Shown: positions 30,201 through 45,200 of the stretch, piece by piece
Numbering within the stretch: the first letter of the stretch is position 1
Layout: each line of letters opens with the position of its first letter
Source: Heligmosomoides polygyrus polygyrus
Lineage: Eukaryota > Nematoda > Chromadorea > Rhabditida > Heligmosomidae
Reading direction: 5' to 3'
Length of the DNA stretch: 64,000 bases
NCBI GenBank assembly: GCA_947396885.1
Contig: OX377205.1
Location: 74,744,969-74,808,968 of the forward strand
Made by a program: the position numbers and the translations under genes
The notes under the pieces: generated by a model
What the model saw: only the letters and a program-made list of their open reading frames with translations
What the model was told of the DNA's origin: nothing
Database searches by the model: none

Positions 30201-33200
30201 GTTGTCTGCACAAAACTCAAAACTCAAAATAATGATTTTTGAAATACTCAACTTTATGACAGCCTTTCGACCCCTAAACACTTCCACAAGATAAGCAAGT
30301 ATTAATTCAGGTAAACAATGAGCACCGTCCATAGAGCAACCGACCGATTGCGGGCTGTTTTTGCATGCATGGAAATCGATGCAACAAGCAAACAAACTAA
30401 TAAGACAATCTAGCGAAGGCGAGAATAAGTATAAAAAACGCGATAAATAGAAAACCATAACTTCTAAGACACCCTGAAGATACCGCTCGATAAGTCTTGT
30501 ACTGAAACAGAGAGTTTGGTAATGTGTACTTTTTTGATAACTTCAAAAATGCCGTGCCAGCTCTACAAGTTAAGAATGCTGATCTTATATTGCTTCTTGG
30601 CCTAAAAACTAGATCTTCCACTGCACACCTCTACTGCAAGAAGGGGAGAATGAATAAAATTCCTCAACAGAAGGCCAAAATTTCTATTTTTGCTCTGCCC
30701 TCTGCTTAGGCACAGCGGCTTATTGAACCTACTTGCCATCTTTTTGGAACATTCCCCTGTATCCCTGGGCGAATTCGCACAAGGTTCGTCTTGGATAGGG
30801 TAAGGCTCACATTTTCTTACCGATCATCATTCCACCACAATTCACTGTAGAGACTACGCAAGCATCGAAATTGTCTCCATGATGCCACGCCGAAGCAGAA
30901 TGTCTGGTGCAACCCACGAACGGAGTGACCCACGCCAACCTTTCTTTATCATCTGAACCTACCCCTTGAAGCCTATCTCGACCAGAACCTCCTTTGACGC
31001 AGTCTCTCTTGACCTTCTGTTCGATTTATTGACGGTGGTAAGCGTTTCCCGGATATGATCCACATGACGGCCCTATTTGTGTCACTTCCACTAATCCCCC
31101 GGGACCTCATTGGGCGCGTCTTTTCGACGGCGAAAACAGCGCTCATCGACAGGCTCAGCGGGCCGCCGCCACCGCCAGCCATCACGATCCGATTTACCCT
31201 CCAGCAAGGGGCATGGATTTCGGCTAGAAGCGTTCCGCTTCAGTGATTGCTGCTCATTCATGGTAGAGGGCATAGGGAGTGGTCGGTCTGGCGTCGCGAA
31301 GAGGCGAGTGAGACGTCGGCTTGGAAAACAGCTCGTCGAACTTCATGCGGAGTCATCTGGGAACTCGATTACGTTATTGAGTTCAGCGACTGCTTGGGGA
31401 ATTTGCTGCACAGAATAGGGTAAACACATGCCCTCCCTGCTTCCTTCTGAGGCCTGCGTCCTGCAGAAGGGTGGAAGGATAGGATAAGATCAGCTAGAAT
31501 CAGCCTACAAAGGTTCTGAGCAGGCGCACTGATTTAGGCTTACTTGAAATTATGAATGAAAAGTTTATTTTGCTACCCCAAGAACGAGCACCATTTCCTT
31601 TTACATTTGGCTTCTGAACATAGAGTAGCAAGGAAACGGAACAGAGGCATTGTGATGTATATTCCGAAGTAATTACTGGCTGTCTCAAGAAAAAAATGCT
31701 CTGTTCTAGCAGTCGTAAGATTCCACGATTGACGTCTAGTTGCATCCAAAGTTGAGCTGTGCCGAACTCGAATCGTCATCGTGTGCTCTGCGGACATTAC
31801 GCTAGCTCATTACACTACCAGACCTAACATGACTTTCTTTCAAAGTTGTCACGCAGTTCTTGTCTTTAAGAAACATAATAATTTTTTTGGAAAATAGTGC
31901 TTTTTTTCAAAGAAAGTATATATTCGTTCGTAGTTTCGCTGCCACTGTCGGACCGCATTGCACGAACTGAAATGCGCTTTTTCTCTGATGGCCCAACTAG
32001 GCACATTTTCGCTAATCTGCTGCGGGATCATTTGGGCTTTGCTTCTACTCGATTCACGATTCTTGCATGGCCGTCTAATATGGGCCTCAGCCTTCATTTT
32101 TGAGATGCGTGCCTTTATTCCTAGATAATTCAGTCCTGTATTGCTTATTATTAGAACTTCCACTCTAGCCCATCTCTCAAATCTCGGTCTAATTCTAACA
32201 ACAGCGCTTGAGCCATTATTTATTTATTTATTTATTTGTGGGAAGATGGCAACAGTTCGATGATAAAGTTTCTCCACTGCCACAAGAAGTGCCTTGATAT
32301 CTGTATGTTGCCACATATGTGTTACACTTATTTGAAGCTACAGCTTTTTCTTAACCTAATACAAATCAAACCGCCTAGGTTGTCGTGGGCGCGTGTAGAA
32401 CAGATGGAGTAAGTGGCGGCTGTCGCGTGCACCCGATACTAGGTTCCTGGTTTGGATTTCCCGTTCAAGACAGCCAACCGCCTTCTATTCCTCGGTGAAT
32501 TGGTACCAAACTTATCTGGGAAGGATAAAGCGCTGACTTGTTCATTGGCTGGCCACTGCAAGTGCCCTGTGCCAGTGTATGCCAAAATAAGCATTCAAAT
32601 CGCCCCCACGACGTCTTGTAGATGTAGAATGCGTGGTGCATCCAAAAGTAAATTAATTGACGCTGTTCTTTACCCTTTTACCTTCATCCCATTTGTCGCA
32701 TAAATGAAAACTTTAAGAAGCTCTGAGAAATTAAAAACACTGAAACTGTGGATATTTTCGATGAGGTTTAATACCAGGACGTGTATTTATGTCATGTTTT
32801 TCCAAAAAAGCAGTTGTCTAACAATCGTTTCAGTCTTACTTTAAGGCGCCAAAAAGAGAGAAGCAATAAACTCGCCGCTAAACAGTCCTTGTCTGGAATG
32901 CGCCTCACGTTCTGACTCTATAAGAAGCGGTTGAATGCCTTTTAGTTGACCCATACACAATGACAGTCGATAAAGCAGGCATTCTTCTTTCCCGTCGGAG
33001 TATATCTGTATCATCTTACCTACGGTGCTAGAGGGAAAATCTAGGTCGTTGACCCGGTCACGAAACGAACCTGCAAGCCACCCACGGCACAACGCGGGAA
33101 CAGACCTACGGATCTATCCTAACGAGGTGGGGGCACTTAACTCACAATCAGTCTTTTTGATAGCAACGATAAAATTGACACTAAACTATTTTACAGAGAC

Positions 33201-36200
33201 TAGCTACTGATCTAAGGGCGCGTGGAGCGCAGTCGGAGGAGGCGCCGGCTGTCGCCTGCACCCGATACCAGGTTCCTGGTTTGGGTTTCCCGCCCAAGCC
33301 AACCAAGCCTTCCATTCCTCCGGTGTCAGTAATACAAGGAGATTCGTCTGGGAAAGGTAAAGCGCTGACGTGTTCATCGGCTGGCCATCGCAAGTCATTG
33401 TATGGCCAAATACGCATTCAACTCACCTCCACGACATCCCGTAGAGGTAGAACGCGTGGCGCATCCCAAAGGGATTGATTAGCGCCGTCCTTTATCCTTA
33501 TCCTTAGCTACTGAACTAGCCTAGAAGACAACCACTTTTCTATGCAATTTCCTACCAGGGATAGGTCACATCGTTTGTGTTTGCCTTGCTTTTTTTAGCA
33601 GTGCTCCCCTCCAACTAGGATGTGATCCAGACTTTTTTCTGACTGCTTCACTTTGCACTTTCTTGCGATTTTTCTCGCAGTTGTAAATACATATGTACAA
33701 CGTTCCTTGAAATGGTGAAGTCAGCATTGACAGCGAGTTTTTCCTGAAGTCTGCTACACCCTGTCTCTATTCGGAAACACCTTACTGTTTATAAATACAA
33801 TACTTAGCCTGTTTGATCATATCGGCTTCGTTGGAATCAGAAACTGGACCCAAGAAGCCTGGTTCCAGGTCCTGCTACGAAGCTTGAAAAGCTCACAGAG
33901 CTGTTTGAGATGACTCCTATCTGCTGAATAGGCTGCCATGACGTGAGCACGCATCGTCTCGGCCTAAGGACCCCGGGGAGGTTTTTCGGCGAAGTATGCT
34001 CTCCGAAGTGTTGTTCCGTGCAGACAACGGAAAGACGTCAGGCAGATAACGCCGAAAACAAGGTCCGCTAAGGCAGATTGGGCACGGCTGTTGACGTCAC
34101 GTCGCTTCCGTGCTGCACCCCATCTTCTGAAGAACAAACAGTCAACAACATTGCAGAATTTGTTGTTGCGTGGGTGTACTATTCTACTCAGTGGTCATGC
34201 CTGGGGGCCGCCCTGAAAAAAAAACTTATTTTAGGCACCAAAACTTTAATTCACTTCGGGAGCTAAGAATTCCTTGAACTGGCACACTAATGATCGTTCG
34301 CAGCAACTATTCCCCACCCTACATTTTTAATTGTTCTCCTTTGAAAGGGTGTGTGTGGCGCAGTCGGAAAAGGTGCCGGCTGTCGCGTGCACCCAGTACC
34401 AGCTTCTTGGTTCGAATTCTCCCCCCCCCCTCCCGGCCAACAAAGCCTTTCATCTTACTGAAGGTCGATGAATTGGTACCAGACTTGTTTGGGAAGTACA
34501 TATAAATCTGATCTGTTTGACTTGTTCATCGGCTGGCCACCACAAGTCATTGTATGGCCAAACACGCATTCAAGTCGCCTCCATACATCCCGTAGAAGTA
34601 TAGTGTGTGGCGCATCCCAAAAGGGAATGAGTAACGCCGTTCTTTATCCTCTTATCCTCCCTTGAAAATTGCTGCGGATCTTAGAAGACCTAAGAAACTC
34701 ACAGCTGCTTAAATTGCTTTGGGTTTCAGCTTTATCACCACAATGCGCTCCCTGGGAGCCGAAACGATATCATTTCCGCTAGGCTCGTCGACAAGGCAAT
34801 AACATCCCACTCGGTCGTTGGGCTGCGTAGTCTACGGTCACAGGAGCATTCCATGTGTAATCGCCTTGTAAACGGTGCCTCTGCTTCTTGTTTGATGGAC
34901 AAATCCTTGGCAAATGCCTTTGCTTTAGCGTATCACTTTGCAGTCCACGAATTTCACCATTCGCAAAGAAATGAATGCCTCAAATTGACCGTCAGAGTCA
35001 GCATTTCATTTCCTGAACCAATAAACAGAACAGAAGCTCTGAGTGTGTTCAGCTACGAGACTGACTCGGCTGGAAGATATGGTGCATAGCTGCTACTTGC
35101 TTCAATGTGTTTTGCTTAACGAACTTTTTCAGACTGGTGGACTTGGGCTCATCATTCTTGGAGCAGTTCTGCAGCTGAAATTTGCGGGTGTGCTGGATAT
35201 ATTAGGCGATGAGCGGTAAGTGAAAATCCTCCGACTACCCTTTGCATTCCATCTGTAACTTTAAAGTTATTATATATGTACACTTACATACTGACACTGC
35301 CGTTATCTAAGTTACCGAGTTATAAAGCTTGATTACCAGTGGATCGGCCTAGAGAAATCAAGGTGCATTTAGTGATCCACGAAAAAAGTAGCACCTTTTT
35401 GTTGCGATCCTAATGAACTTCTACCTGTTTTGGGGTCCTCCTTGGATACATGGCTTTCATGCTTTTACTTTCTCCCTGACATTCGTAAAAATTGTGGCTC
35501 CAACATTTGTTTTTCTAACAGCAGTCTGAAAACTAAACTAAAGCTCCAATCAAGCTTTTTTACCTTTGAAACCATCTTCTCGCGAAACTACCGTACCGTA
35601 CTCCTTGTCGGTTAAATACACTTGTTCAATTTTTTGCTCAGGAAACTAGTGACATGAAGTTTTAGGTTCGCCTTTCATTCTTCTGCGTAGTCCCTCCTAA
35701 GCTCACAAATGTGATTGATTAATCAGGTCAAAAAGAATAGGATGCTCCTCACTCAATGTTCACACTCCATGCTGATCTTGTTTCTGCCTTTATTGCGGTG
35801 CCGCAAGACTCTATCGGAGTCCTTCTGGGTTTTAATACTCCAGCCGCATCACGGCGCGTCGTTACTTCATTCTGGTGCGCGATTCAATGAACACAATTCC
35901 TCAAAATTTCCGTAAAGTTTACTACGGTATTTCTCATATTAGGTGTATTTTTCTTCTTTGACTTGTATCATTTTCAGCCAAATTCCCTTCTTCTTTATAA
36001 AATAGTTTTCTAGCTTTATTGAAAGCCTACTGGAATTCACGTTTAACTTGAGTTTCCTCAGATCAGAAGCTCCGGGTATGTGAATGTACGCTTCACCTAA
36101 AGTGGTAATTGTTAAAGAAAACCTTAATCCTAATTACTCTCTACATATTTACTGATCCGTCAGCATTTTGAGTATGGAAGTAGGGTATAAGAGTTTTAAA

Positions 36201-39200
36201 GAAGGTTCATGAATAACATGAATTGAAGGGGTGCAGAAAAAGACATACTAAACATTTCACTAGGGCTAACTACAGCGACATGCAGTGAAGCTTAATTAGA
36301 AGTATCTCTTAACGTTACTTTTCCTAGTATCAGGATGAATGGAAACATAGAAAAGGAATTATATTGTGCTCTAGTGAATGTTCTAAAATAACTAGGTCTT
36401 CTACTAATGGAAGTGCGGAAGCTTACTGTTTCAAGCTCTTCTGTGCTGCGAGGTTGTTAGGTGGAATGTTTATTGGCCTGATGTTTCGACCGTCTCGCTG
36501 TCTTCAGAGGCCTAAAAAAGGTTCGAGGTTTTGTCATTGCAACTTACCCGACCAAGCGCCTCAACCACGCTAGCATTTCTGACCTAAAGCCAGAAATACA
36601 GCGCGAAAAGTCGAATGTCGAGAATAGACTCACACGGTGCTCCACCTCCAATAGCAGCGATTGCACTGCTACTTACCAGGGAAGCGTCTCAGACATAGGT
36701 CTGAACGTGGGGAATGCATAGTACTGCGAGAATCTCCACCCTTCATATAGTAGAAAAAGATGTTTCGTTTTTGCTGAGTCCTTGAACCCAAGGAGCTATG
36801 GGCCCTCGAAGATGGAGTACGGTACCTCACCGTCAGCACGTGCCCACGTGCATGCGTGCGTGCGCTGTTGTATGGGACGTGGCGATAGGCACTGTCAGGT
36901 GAGCCGGCGGCTCAGCAGGTTGCGGGGCTGCTCCAAAGGTGCTGGACCAGATGTTCGACTCCAGTGCTATGCGCCACTTTTGCATTTTTCATAAGTTTTC
37001 CTTTACCAGTTTGCTTCCTACACATCTCCTTCATATTCATTTCACTTTAAATTGTCAAAAGGGCCAGATTTCGTGATCAACACCCATGACCTGAACAGCC
37101 CTAGTCTCCCGTATCTGCTGTAACCTACCGTAATCCGCCGAAATTTCAAAAGCGAATGTTGGATTCGTGATCAGCACCCCAAATAATCCCCCAGGAGAAG
37201 TCTGGGCAAAATCAGTGAATATGACCTCAACAGCACTAGTCATTCCGTACCTGCTGTAACCTGAACCTGCTGTGAAGTCATTGCTTACTTAACATTTGCT
37301 GAAAAACACAAAACGTTGTATATACAGAAAATAAGAGAAGTGAGTGAAGCACAGCTCAAAGTAAACCCTTATTTGAGCACTTAGAGAGATATAAATGTGT
37401 AGGAGATGTGTAGGAAGTAAGCTGGTTTAAACAACCATTAAGGCATTATTGTACCTTCACGAATCCAGAGGCGGAGAAGAGGTCGAAAAAAGTTTTTCGC
37501 CCAAACTTCTCCTAGGGGCGATATTTGGGGTGCTGATCACGAATCTGACATTCGTTTTTAAAATTTCGGCCGATTACGGTGGATTACAGCAGGTACGGGT
37601 GACTAGCGCCGCCATGGTCATGAGGTGTTGATCACGCAACTGACCCTTTTGACAATTTCGAGTGAAATAAATGTGTAGGAAATGTGTAGGAAGCAAATTG
37701 GTAAGGGAGGGAGCGGTTATTAAAAATGCAAATGTAGTGCACGGCACGCGAGCCGAACATTTGGTCCAGCACCTTCGGAGCAGTCCCGCAACCAGCTGTG
37801 CCACCGACACCCCTGCCGCAGTGCCTTTCGCACCGTCCCATACAACAGCGCGCGCACTCATGCACGTGGGCACGTGCTGATGGTGCACTACTGTACCCCG
37901 CCTTCGAGGGCCCTTAGCTCTTTCGGTTCAAGGACTCAGCTAAACGAAACATGTTTCTCTACCATATGAAGGGTGGAGTTTCTCGTAGTACTATCCATTT
38001 CCTCCGTTCAGACCTACGCCTGAGACCCTTCCCTGGTTAGTGTCAGTAGAGACCAGTAGCGAATGAGTCATACTGTGCCATTTATGGTATTGAGAATAGC
38101 ACGTCGCTCCTGATCTTTTTCACAGCTCGCAGTGCGGTGCAAATAGGACGAGATCACTTCGTACTGACAGGCTCTCATTCCGATTGTTGGATTTCTGGTC
38201 GAAATCCAAAACGATTCGAGTGCCCTTCTAGTGGTCTCCCCGTTTCCCTTATACATGTACTGTTACACAACACACATTCAATCTGATAGATCACTCCATT
38301 TTTTGCGCAGTCTCCAACCTTAGAATGTGCACTCATCTGACACGCACTGACTGTTGTATAGCCTATTACGACATGTCAGATGAGTGCGTTATTTGAATAC
38401 CTAGTGGTCTGGTCTTTGTTTTTCCGTCTTTCTCGGTGAGTTGAAAAAAATAAACGAATAGGAAGTCGATGAGACTTTCAGGAATCGATTGGAAGGACAC
38501 GGAGGCGGATTCGCCCGAGTACGCAGGGCAAAGCCTGGTATGAATTAGTAAAGGGGAAGAACGCATGACCGCCCTTGAACTTCGTTGATTAAGCGAGATT
38601 CATTCACCAATCCAGTGGAAGTACCCACGATAAGGCTCAGAGAAACAATCGGATCGCCAACGTACGCTGCAGCTCCTAAACAACACATAATCATGAGCTG
38701 CGGGCAAATCTAACTATTCATGGTGGTAGATAGTAAACCGCACGTCGTGGAACTAGCTCCTATCCTCTTATTTTTTACTAATTTCATAGGGCGCTGTCGG
38801 AGGAAGCGCCGGCGTCACGAACACCCGATATACCAGATTCTCGGTTTGGATTTCCCACAGAGGCCACCCAAGCCACCCACCCCTCTGGAGTTGGTGAATT
38901 GGTACCAGGCTTGTCTGGGAGGGATAGAGCGCTGACTAGTTCGTCGGCTGGCCACCGCAAGTCATTGTATAGGCCAAATACGCATTCAAATAACCTCCAT
39001 GACATCGGGTAGTAGAGAATGCGTGGCGCAATGCCAAAGTGGCCTATTAGTCTACAGAGCTGGTTGGGATAGCTCGCATCTCAATTAACATCGTCCTATA
39101 TCCTTTGATCCTTATTCTATGCTGTCGTAAAAGAGAACTTCAAGAAACTCTGAGAATTTGAAAACACTGAAACTGCGAATACTTTCGATGAGATTTGAGT

Positions 39201-42200
39201 AATAGGACATGTAATTATTTCCTGCCTTTCTTTAAAAAAAACTATTTCTGCAGTTGTTCTAGCAGGCGTATTAGTCTTATGGCGAAAACAGACCGAGTAA
39301 TGCCGTCTTTTATCCTTATGCTTATACTATCTTCATGTCAAGTTGGACACTTTGTGATCCAATTGGGCAGCATCTTCCACATCCTACCGAGCTTATTACG
39401 GATTAAATTCAAAACTCTCCAAGACGTTTAGAATAATCCTTTTCTAAGGTAAGAAAAATAATCTTTTTCCAAGGTAAGAAGAGAAAAAAGTAACTTTTTC
39501 GAATTTTCAAATTCTAGGAAGCCCTATAAGTTGAAGCGCTGTTTGAAATTTTATAAAAAATTTGCTTTTAAAGAAAAAATTGTGGATTATTAAAGTTTAT
39601 TCTGAAGTACAGAAATTTACGTTTTTAGCGTGGTAGGAGAAGAGATCGCATCATACGTTGGTCATGTCCTCGTCCATCCCACTGCAATTGTCATTTGATT
39701 GACAGCGAAGATTATGTTTTCGAGTAGTTACACAGTTTTTAAGTGCAAGAAAAACAATTGTAAAAAGCACACATATCGTCACCTCTGGAGCCAGGAACAC
39801 ATTTTAAGGAGCTGCCCGCTGTCGCGTGCACCGAGTTGCAGATTGTTGGCTTGGGTTTTCCTCCAAGACCAACCAAGCTTTCTGACGCTTCGGGGTAGGC
39901 GAATTCGTACCAGACTTGAAAGACAAAACACTGACTTGTACATCGGCTTGCATCGCAAATTATTGTATAGGCCAAATGCGCATTCAAATTGTCTCCACGA
40001 GGTCCCGTAGAATTAAAATGCGTGGCGCACTCCAAAAGGGACTGAGCGTCGCCGTCTGTCGTTTTTTTCATCTTTTATCTCCACTTCAATGTTTTATCTA
40101 GGCAACATTTACCTCAAATAAAAATCACAGCGAACGACAGAGCACTGCGCGATCTCTTCTTTTAACACAGAGAAAATTGCTACCTATCTTAAATAAAAAT
40201 AATTTAATAATTCAGTTAAATAAGCACAATTTTTTTCTGAAGAATAAAACGAATTTTTGAAACTACAAACAGTGTGCTCACTTACTGTGGCACGTGAAAA
40301 TCATTATTTTATGAAAGTTGTGCACCCTTTTTCTTAAGAAACTGCTATAAATTTTTTGGAGAGTATTCAGTTTAGAATGAAAGACGCTCGTTTTGTTATA
40401 GAAGACATTCAATTATATTTCAAAAACATCAAGCTTACCTAGACCGCTGTCTAATTTGATTTGAAAAGTATCCAATTATGCTTGAAAAGTACCCAGTTTT
40501 GTTTGAAATGTGTTTAGTTTGACTTGAAAATTGTATATATTTGTGCACATCGTTTATAACGTTACATTGTGTTTTCGTTATTTTTTCATTTTGCTTTTCT
40601 TTTATTTTTCATCACCTGTACGTACTTCTCTGCTATCAGGCAGTAAACTGCGACGAAGTGAACCACTAAACTAGCAGTGAATACCTGTAGCAGTAATGCA
40701 TGTTGTGATGCGAATTCCTATACCTTTTTCAAACATCGCCTCAGGATCCAGCAGCACTGGATTTTCAGCGACGTTCGCTTCGCCACCCCTTCAATGCGGT
40801 TGAACTATAATGCGGCGAGTTAACGCCGTCATTCTCCAGCAACACGCGCCGCCTATTCTCGTTTCAGATCTCTGCCGTGGCTATAGCAGCCAAGTTGTTC
40901 ACTGAAGAGAGGCGAAAAATCCTCGTTTTCTTCGTTCCCTAAGCCTGATTTTTGACATAGGCCAACCTCCTATCATAGCTGAACCAGAAAGTCTTTCTTA
41001 TGACTGCACCCCGTGTCATCAGCACGGTGGATCAGCCTCTGGATCCTCTATTGCAGTCATGCTTTTGATAAGAAGGGGCACGTTGAGGACAAAGCATTGG
41101 TCTGGTATTCCATGGTCATTGTAAGTCAATGTACATACAAAACACGCGCTAAAATTATCTTTGGGATATTCCACAGATTTGTGATGTGGGTCGCGCTCCA
41201 AACAAGGTTAACTGAAGTCAAGCTTCTTTTATCGTTCACTAATTATTGTATTATGTATTAGGTGCCCACACCATCGGTGCTCTTTGAGACACAGTGCTCG
41301 AGATCCTTTGAAGGAAGCTCTCTCTTGCTTCCAGTTCCTTCCAGTTAACTTCTTTCGATTCAGGTTAGCAACGCCGGTGATACTGCTGGCGTTCGGTTCT
41401 CTGTGCACTCTGTTAGGATTCCTCGGATGCTGCGGAGCGATCCGAGAGAACTACTGCCTTACGGTGTCCTTTGCCGTTCTGCTGGCACTCGTCATTGTGA
41501 GCGCTTCTGATCTTATGCCTTCACTCGACATCATTATACTATCTTCTTGGAAACAACTGAAATTAAAACACTGTCCAAATACTTCATTTGCATTTCCACG
41601 AAACAGCGAGGGTAATACCGCCGTGTGTGTTTAGATGGTCGAAACGGCTGCAGTAATTACGGCCTACGCTCTTCATGAGGATCTGCGGACCGGCCTGTCC
41701 ACACAGTTACAGGTACGGTTCCCGCGGAAGTAAGTCAACTCCAACTTACGGTTCTCTTTCAGCTGGGACTCTCACGCTACAACCGTAGCACTGGAGTGCA
41801 AGTGGCATGGGACGAAACACAGCAGGTGAGTCAGAGCCATCGGCCGCAGCAGAAGAAGAAATCAGAATCACGCCTTTAAAAATGACCGGAGCTTCAGACG
41901 TTGTCCTGCTGCGGAGTGGCGAACTCAAGTGACTGGTCGGCTCTGGGGGCCATACCGGACTCGTGCTGCATCGAGTTCTCGACCGGCTGCGCCAGGGAGT
42001 TGGCACCGCTTCACCCGAGCGGATGCATGGACAAAGTGGAAAGTGAGCATATCGAGCTGAAAGTTAAAAATTGCTCTAAAGCCGTCAAAAGTTAGACCAC
42101 TTGAATGCGACATCTGAATTTTAAACTCATAGCCCCCTTCCGTTCATCCCTTCCATTCTATGGCTATGGACCCCCAGCTGCGCTTCTGAATGTAATGACT

Positions 42201-45200
42201 GCCACGGCCGGGGCGCAGGCGATTTGTTTCCTGCCTTTGTTTCGTTCCCCTCCCCAGCGACATCAAAACATGACTGATCACCGAGCGCATGTGCGGCGTT
42301 CCTAATGAGCGCCGTGACGACGATGAGGTCACTCTGATACGAAGAGATGTTGAGATTTTATCGTGACGCATGGTGACGTGACCTTCTGAGAAGTGAGGTC
42401 CATGGAAGCGTTGAAAACCTTCGGATACCCTTACACTTGCTCAGCGGGACCGATGACTATGCTCTGACTCACTGCCACTTATTTAATGAACAGATCCAAA
42501 TAAGCCGACGTTTGGGACAACATCAATGGAAGTGTAGTCAGCACAGCAACAACTATTATATACCATTTTTATTTGTTTTATTTATTCAGAGCGTAAGCAT
42601 GACACTCACGCGGAAAACAAATGAGAAAAAGCAACAAGTTCTACCAAAAAGAGTCACAAGACAACAATCAGACGTAGACAGAGGCACTTGTAATTCTGAA
42701 GGCAGCTATGAACAGAATTTCGTCAGCAGCAGTTTCTTGAAGACATGCATAGATAAGGACAGGAGATTTTCGTTTTCCTCAAGCAGAGAGTTGAGCTCCC
42801 GCGGCCTTCTATATGTCAAAAATGAAGATCTGATCGTGGTTTTTGCAATAGGAACCTGCAGACGGAGCCTACTTCTTCTTGTTCTTACTACTTGACCACC
42901 GAAGAAATGTGAAGGGCTTATGTGAGTTTGCCCGTGAGAATCTTGGACAGCATTTTGAGATCAGCAACCTTCCTTCTACACAACAAAGATTTTAGTCCAA
43001 TTAACCTATTTCTTTCTCTGCCGTTTGGGATCTGCGAATAATCTATGTCAAAGCATCTCATTGTGAGTTTTCGGGTGAAATTATTTTGAACGCTCTCCGA
43101 CATATCAACGTCTTTTTTCTTGACCGGGTTGAAAACCGTTGTACCAAACTCTACTACGGGTCGTACGTATGTTTTGTAAGCAAGTAAAAGCGTTTCAGGA
43201 TTTTACTTTTTATTTCTGTGCCAAGCTGAACTCTTTTCCAACCAAATTGGACACTTTTTAAAACAAATTGGGTACCTTTCAAATCAACTTGGACTCTTTT
43301 CTATATAAGCGTGGCGCTTTTCGCTTTTAAAATCAAACTGAACATTTTTCAAAACAAAACAAGCTTTTCCACATTAAAATAGCGATTTTCCAAAAGAGTA
43401 AGAATAATTTTTGCTCAAGGAAAATTTAGTATGATTTTCTTTGAAATTTTTTAAAATCTCCTGCCCCAGTAGATGAAGGCACTGTTTGAGATTGAGATAA
43501 AATTTAAAGGAAAATAATTAATCAAATTTTGCTCTAAAGCGTAAGAAGCCAGCGGTCGTTCTCGGCATTAAAAGAAGAGAGCGCGCCAAACACTCGACTG
43601 GATTTTTCATTACACGTCTCGATTTTTATTTGATCAATAGCAAAGATTTTGTTTATGTGGAGTAGCAAGGTGTAGACCAGGGATGAACGGATAACGACAT
43701 TTTGAAATCCGGATAACGGGTAAGGGACGATTGTGCTTCAAAGTGGCCGGATAACGGAAAAACGGATAACGAACAAACCACAAAAACGAAAGCTGGCTTT
43801 ATATTACTCGAATCTTAATAGAATATCAGAAATTCAAGGCTGTTAAATGATAAGCCATCTCTCACCATTTAGGTTTTTGAAGACAAAAGTGTTTTTCAAA
43901 AAGAGAAAAAATTGTTTTCTAAAGAAACCGAAGCATTGCCGAGCTTATCGGGAATGAACAGTGGCATAATCCCCGATAGAGAAACCAAGGCCGTTTTGAA
44001 AACAATCTTTTGCCACATTACTCAGCTGATATTTCGGCATAACCACCTTCTTCAGTGCCTGGAAAGGACACGGGGAGCTTGAAAAGCTACTCGTTTATGG
44101 ACCATTGCACAGCTCAATTTGCAATTTACAACTTTTCCATTTTTTCGTATTTGGAGAGGGCAAACGCGAGGATGGACGCGCAAAGCAACCTAAATGACGT
44201 TTTGGAAGCAGTCGAATTGCTGAAAGTCACCCTCACAGGAAGACAATGGCTGGATTCATTCACCTCTCATTCACTCATGTTCGTCTCGACCCGACGGTAA
44301 CTTACTCGCTTTTCGCCTGCATCCACAGGGTCTGATAGGCTGTTATACTCATCAGTAAACTAATTTTCCATCGTTCAATGCTCCTTTAAAATAAAATGAT
44401 TCGTGGGCGAGTAATTCCTCTGACTTTCCTCTGACTCTTTTTGCCTTTTCCATGTAATGAAGATTCGCGCAGAAACATCCGCCGAGAAAAATCTGCATAA
44501 TCGGCTTGGTCCCATCTCTTGAGAACCACTACTGTTGTTCGACAGTATCGCAAGATCCGAGGCGCGGAATTGTCTGGGATGCATAAAATACTGTCTTTCC
44601 ATTGACTAGTCAGTGCAAATCGTTGTGTAGTCAAATATGATCCCATACACGAGTCATGAAATCCAAAAGGGTAAATGTAGAATATTTGGCGCCTTCCTAA
44701 AGGGAAATGGTTCCCTATACAACAAAGAAGATTTATTAGAAAATTCCACAGATGAGAATCAATCTGCATGTTTTGCAATCCGCGCAATGGGAAGTTAATT
44801 GAATACAGTTTATAATTGTACCTTTTAAATTCTTAATAAAGAAGACCAGAATCTTAATATTACAAACGCACCACTATTATCAGCGGGAATCGCCTCCATT
44901 TATCTGGACTGAACCTATTCCCATTTTACTCGCATTCTTTAATATACAGCAGCATTTCTTTGATGGTTCACAATATCCTATGACTGAAAGGATACTTTAA
45001 TTATATTGAACACTCTGCAGTCGTAGAACCTCGAAAAACAGGACAAAGATCGGCATTAAACAGCATATTTAAATTATTACTAGGACGTCCTAGACCCTCC
45101 GCCTCTAACATTCGGTAAAAACTTTTTTAAAAGGTCTCAAAATGTATGGCACCTCATCCCGGAGGGATAGAACTCAGGCATCTTCCCAATGCTCGACTTA

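Noticed and set aside
30973..31418. GC-rich overlapping frames with a PPPPPA run
   Set aside because: No domain, open on both strands, no splice context; composition effect is the simpler reading.
44375..44787. 133-codon minus-strand frame taken as a SINE copy or gene
   Set aside because: It does not align with the SINE landmarks (GATACCAGGTTCC, GTCATTGTATGG) and shows no domain.
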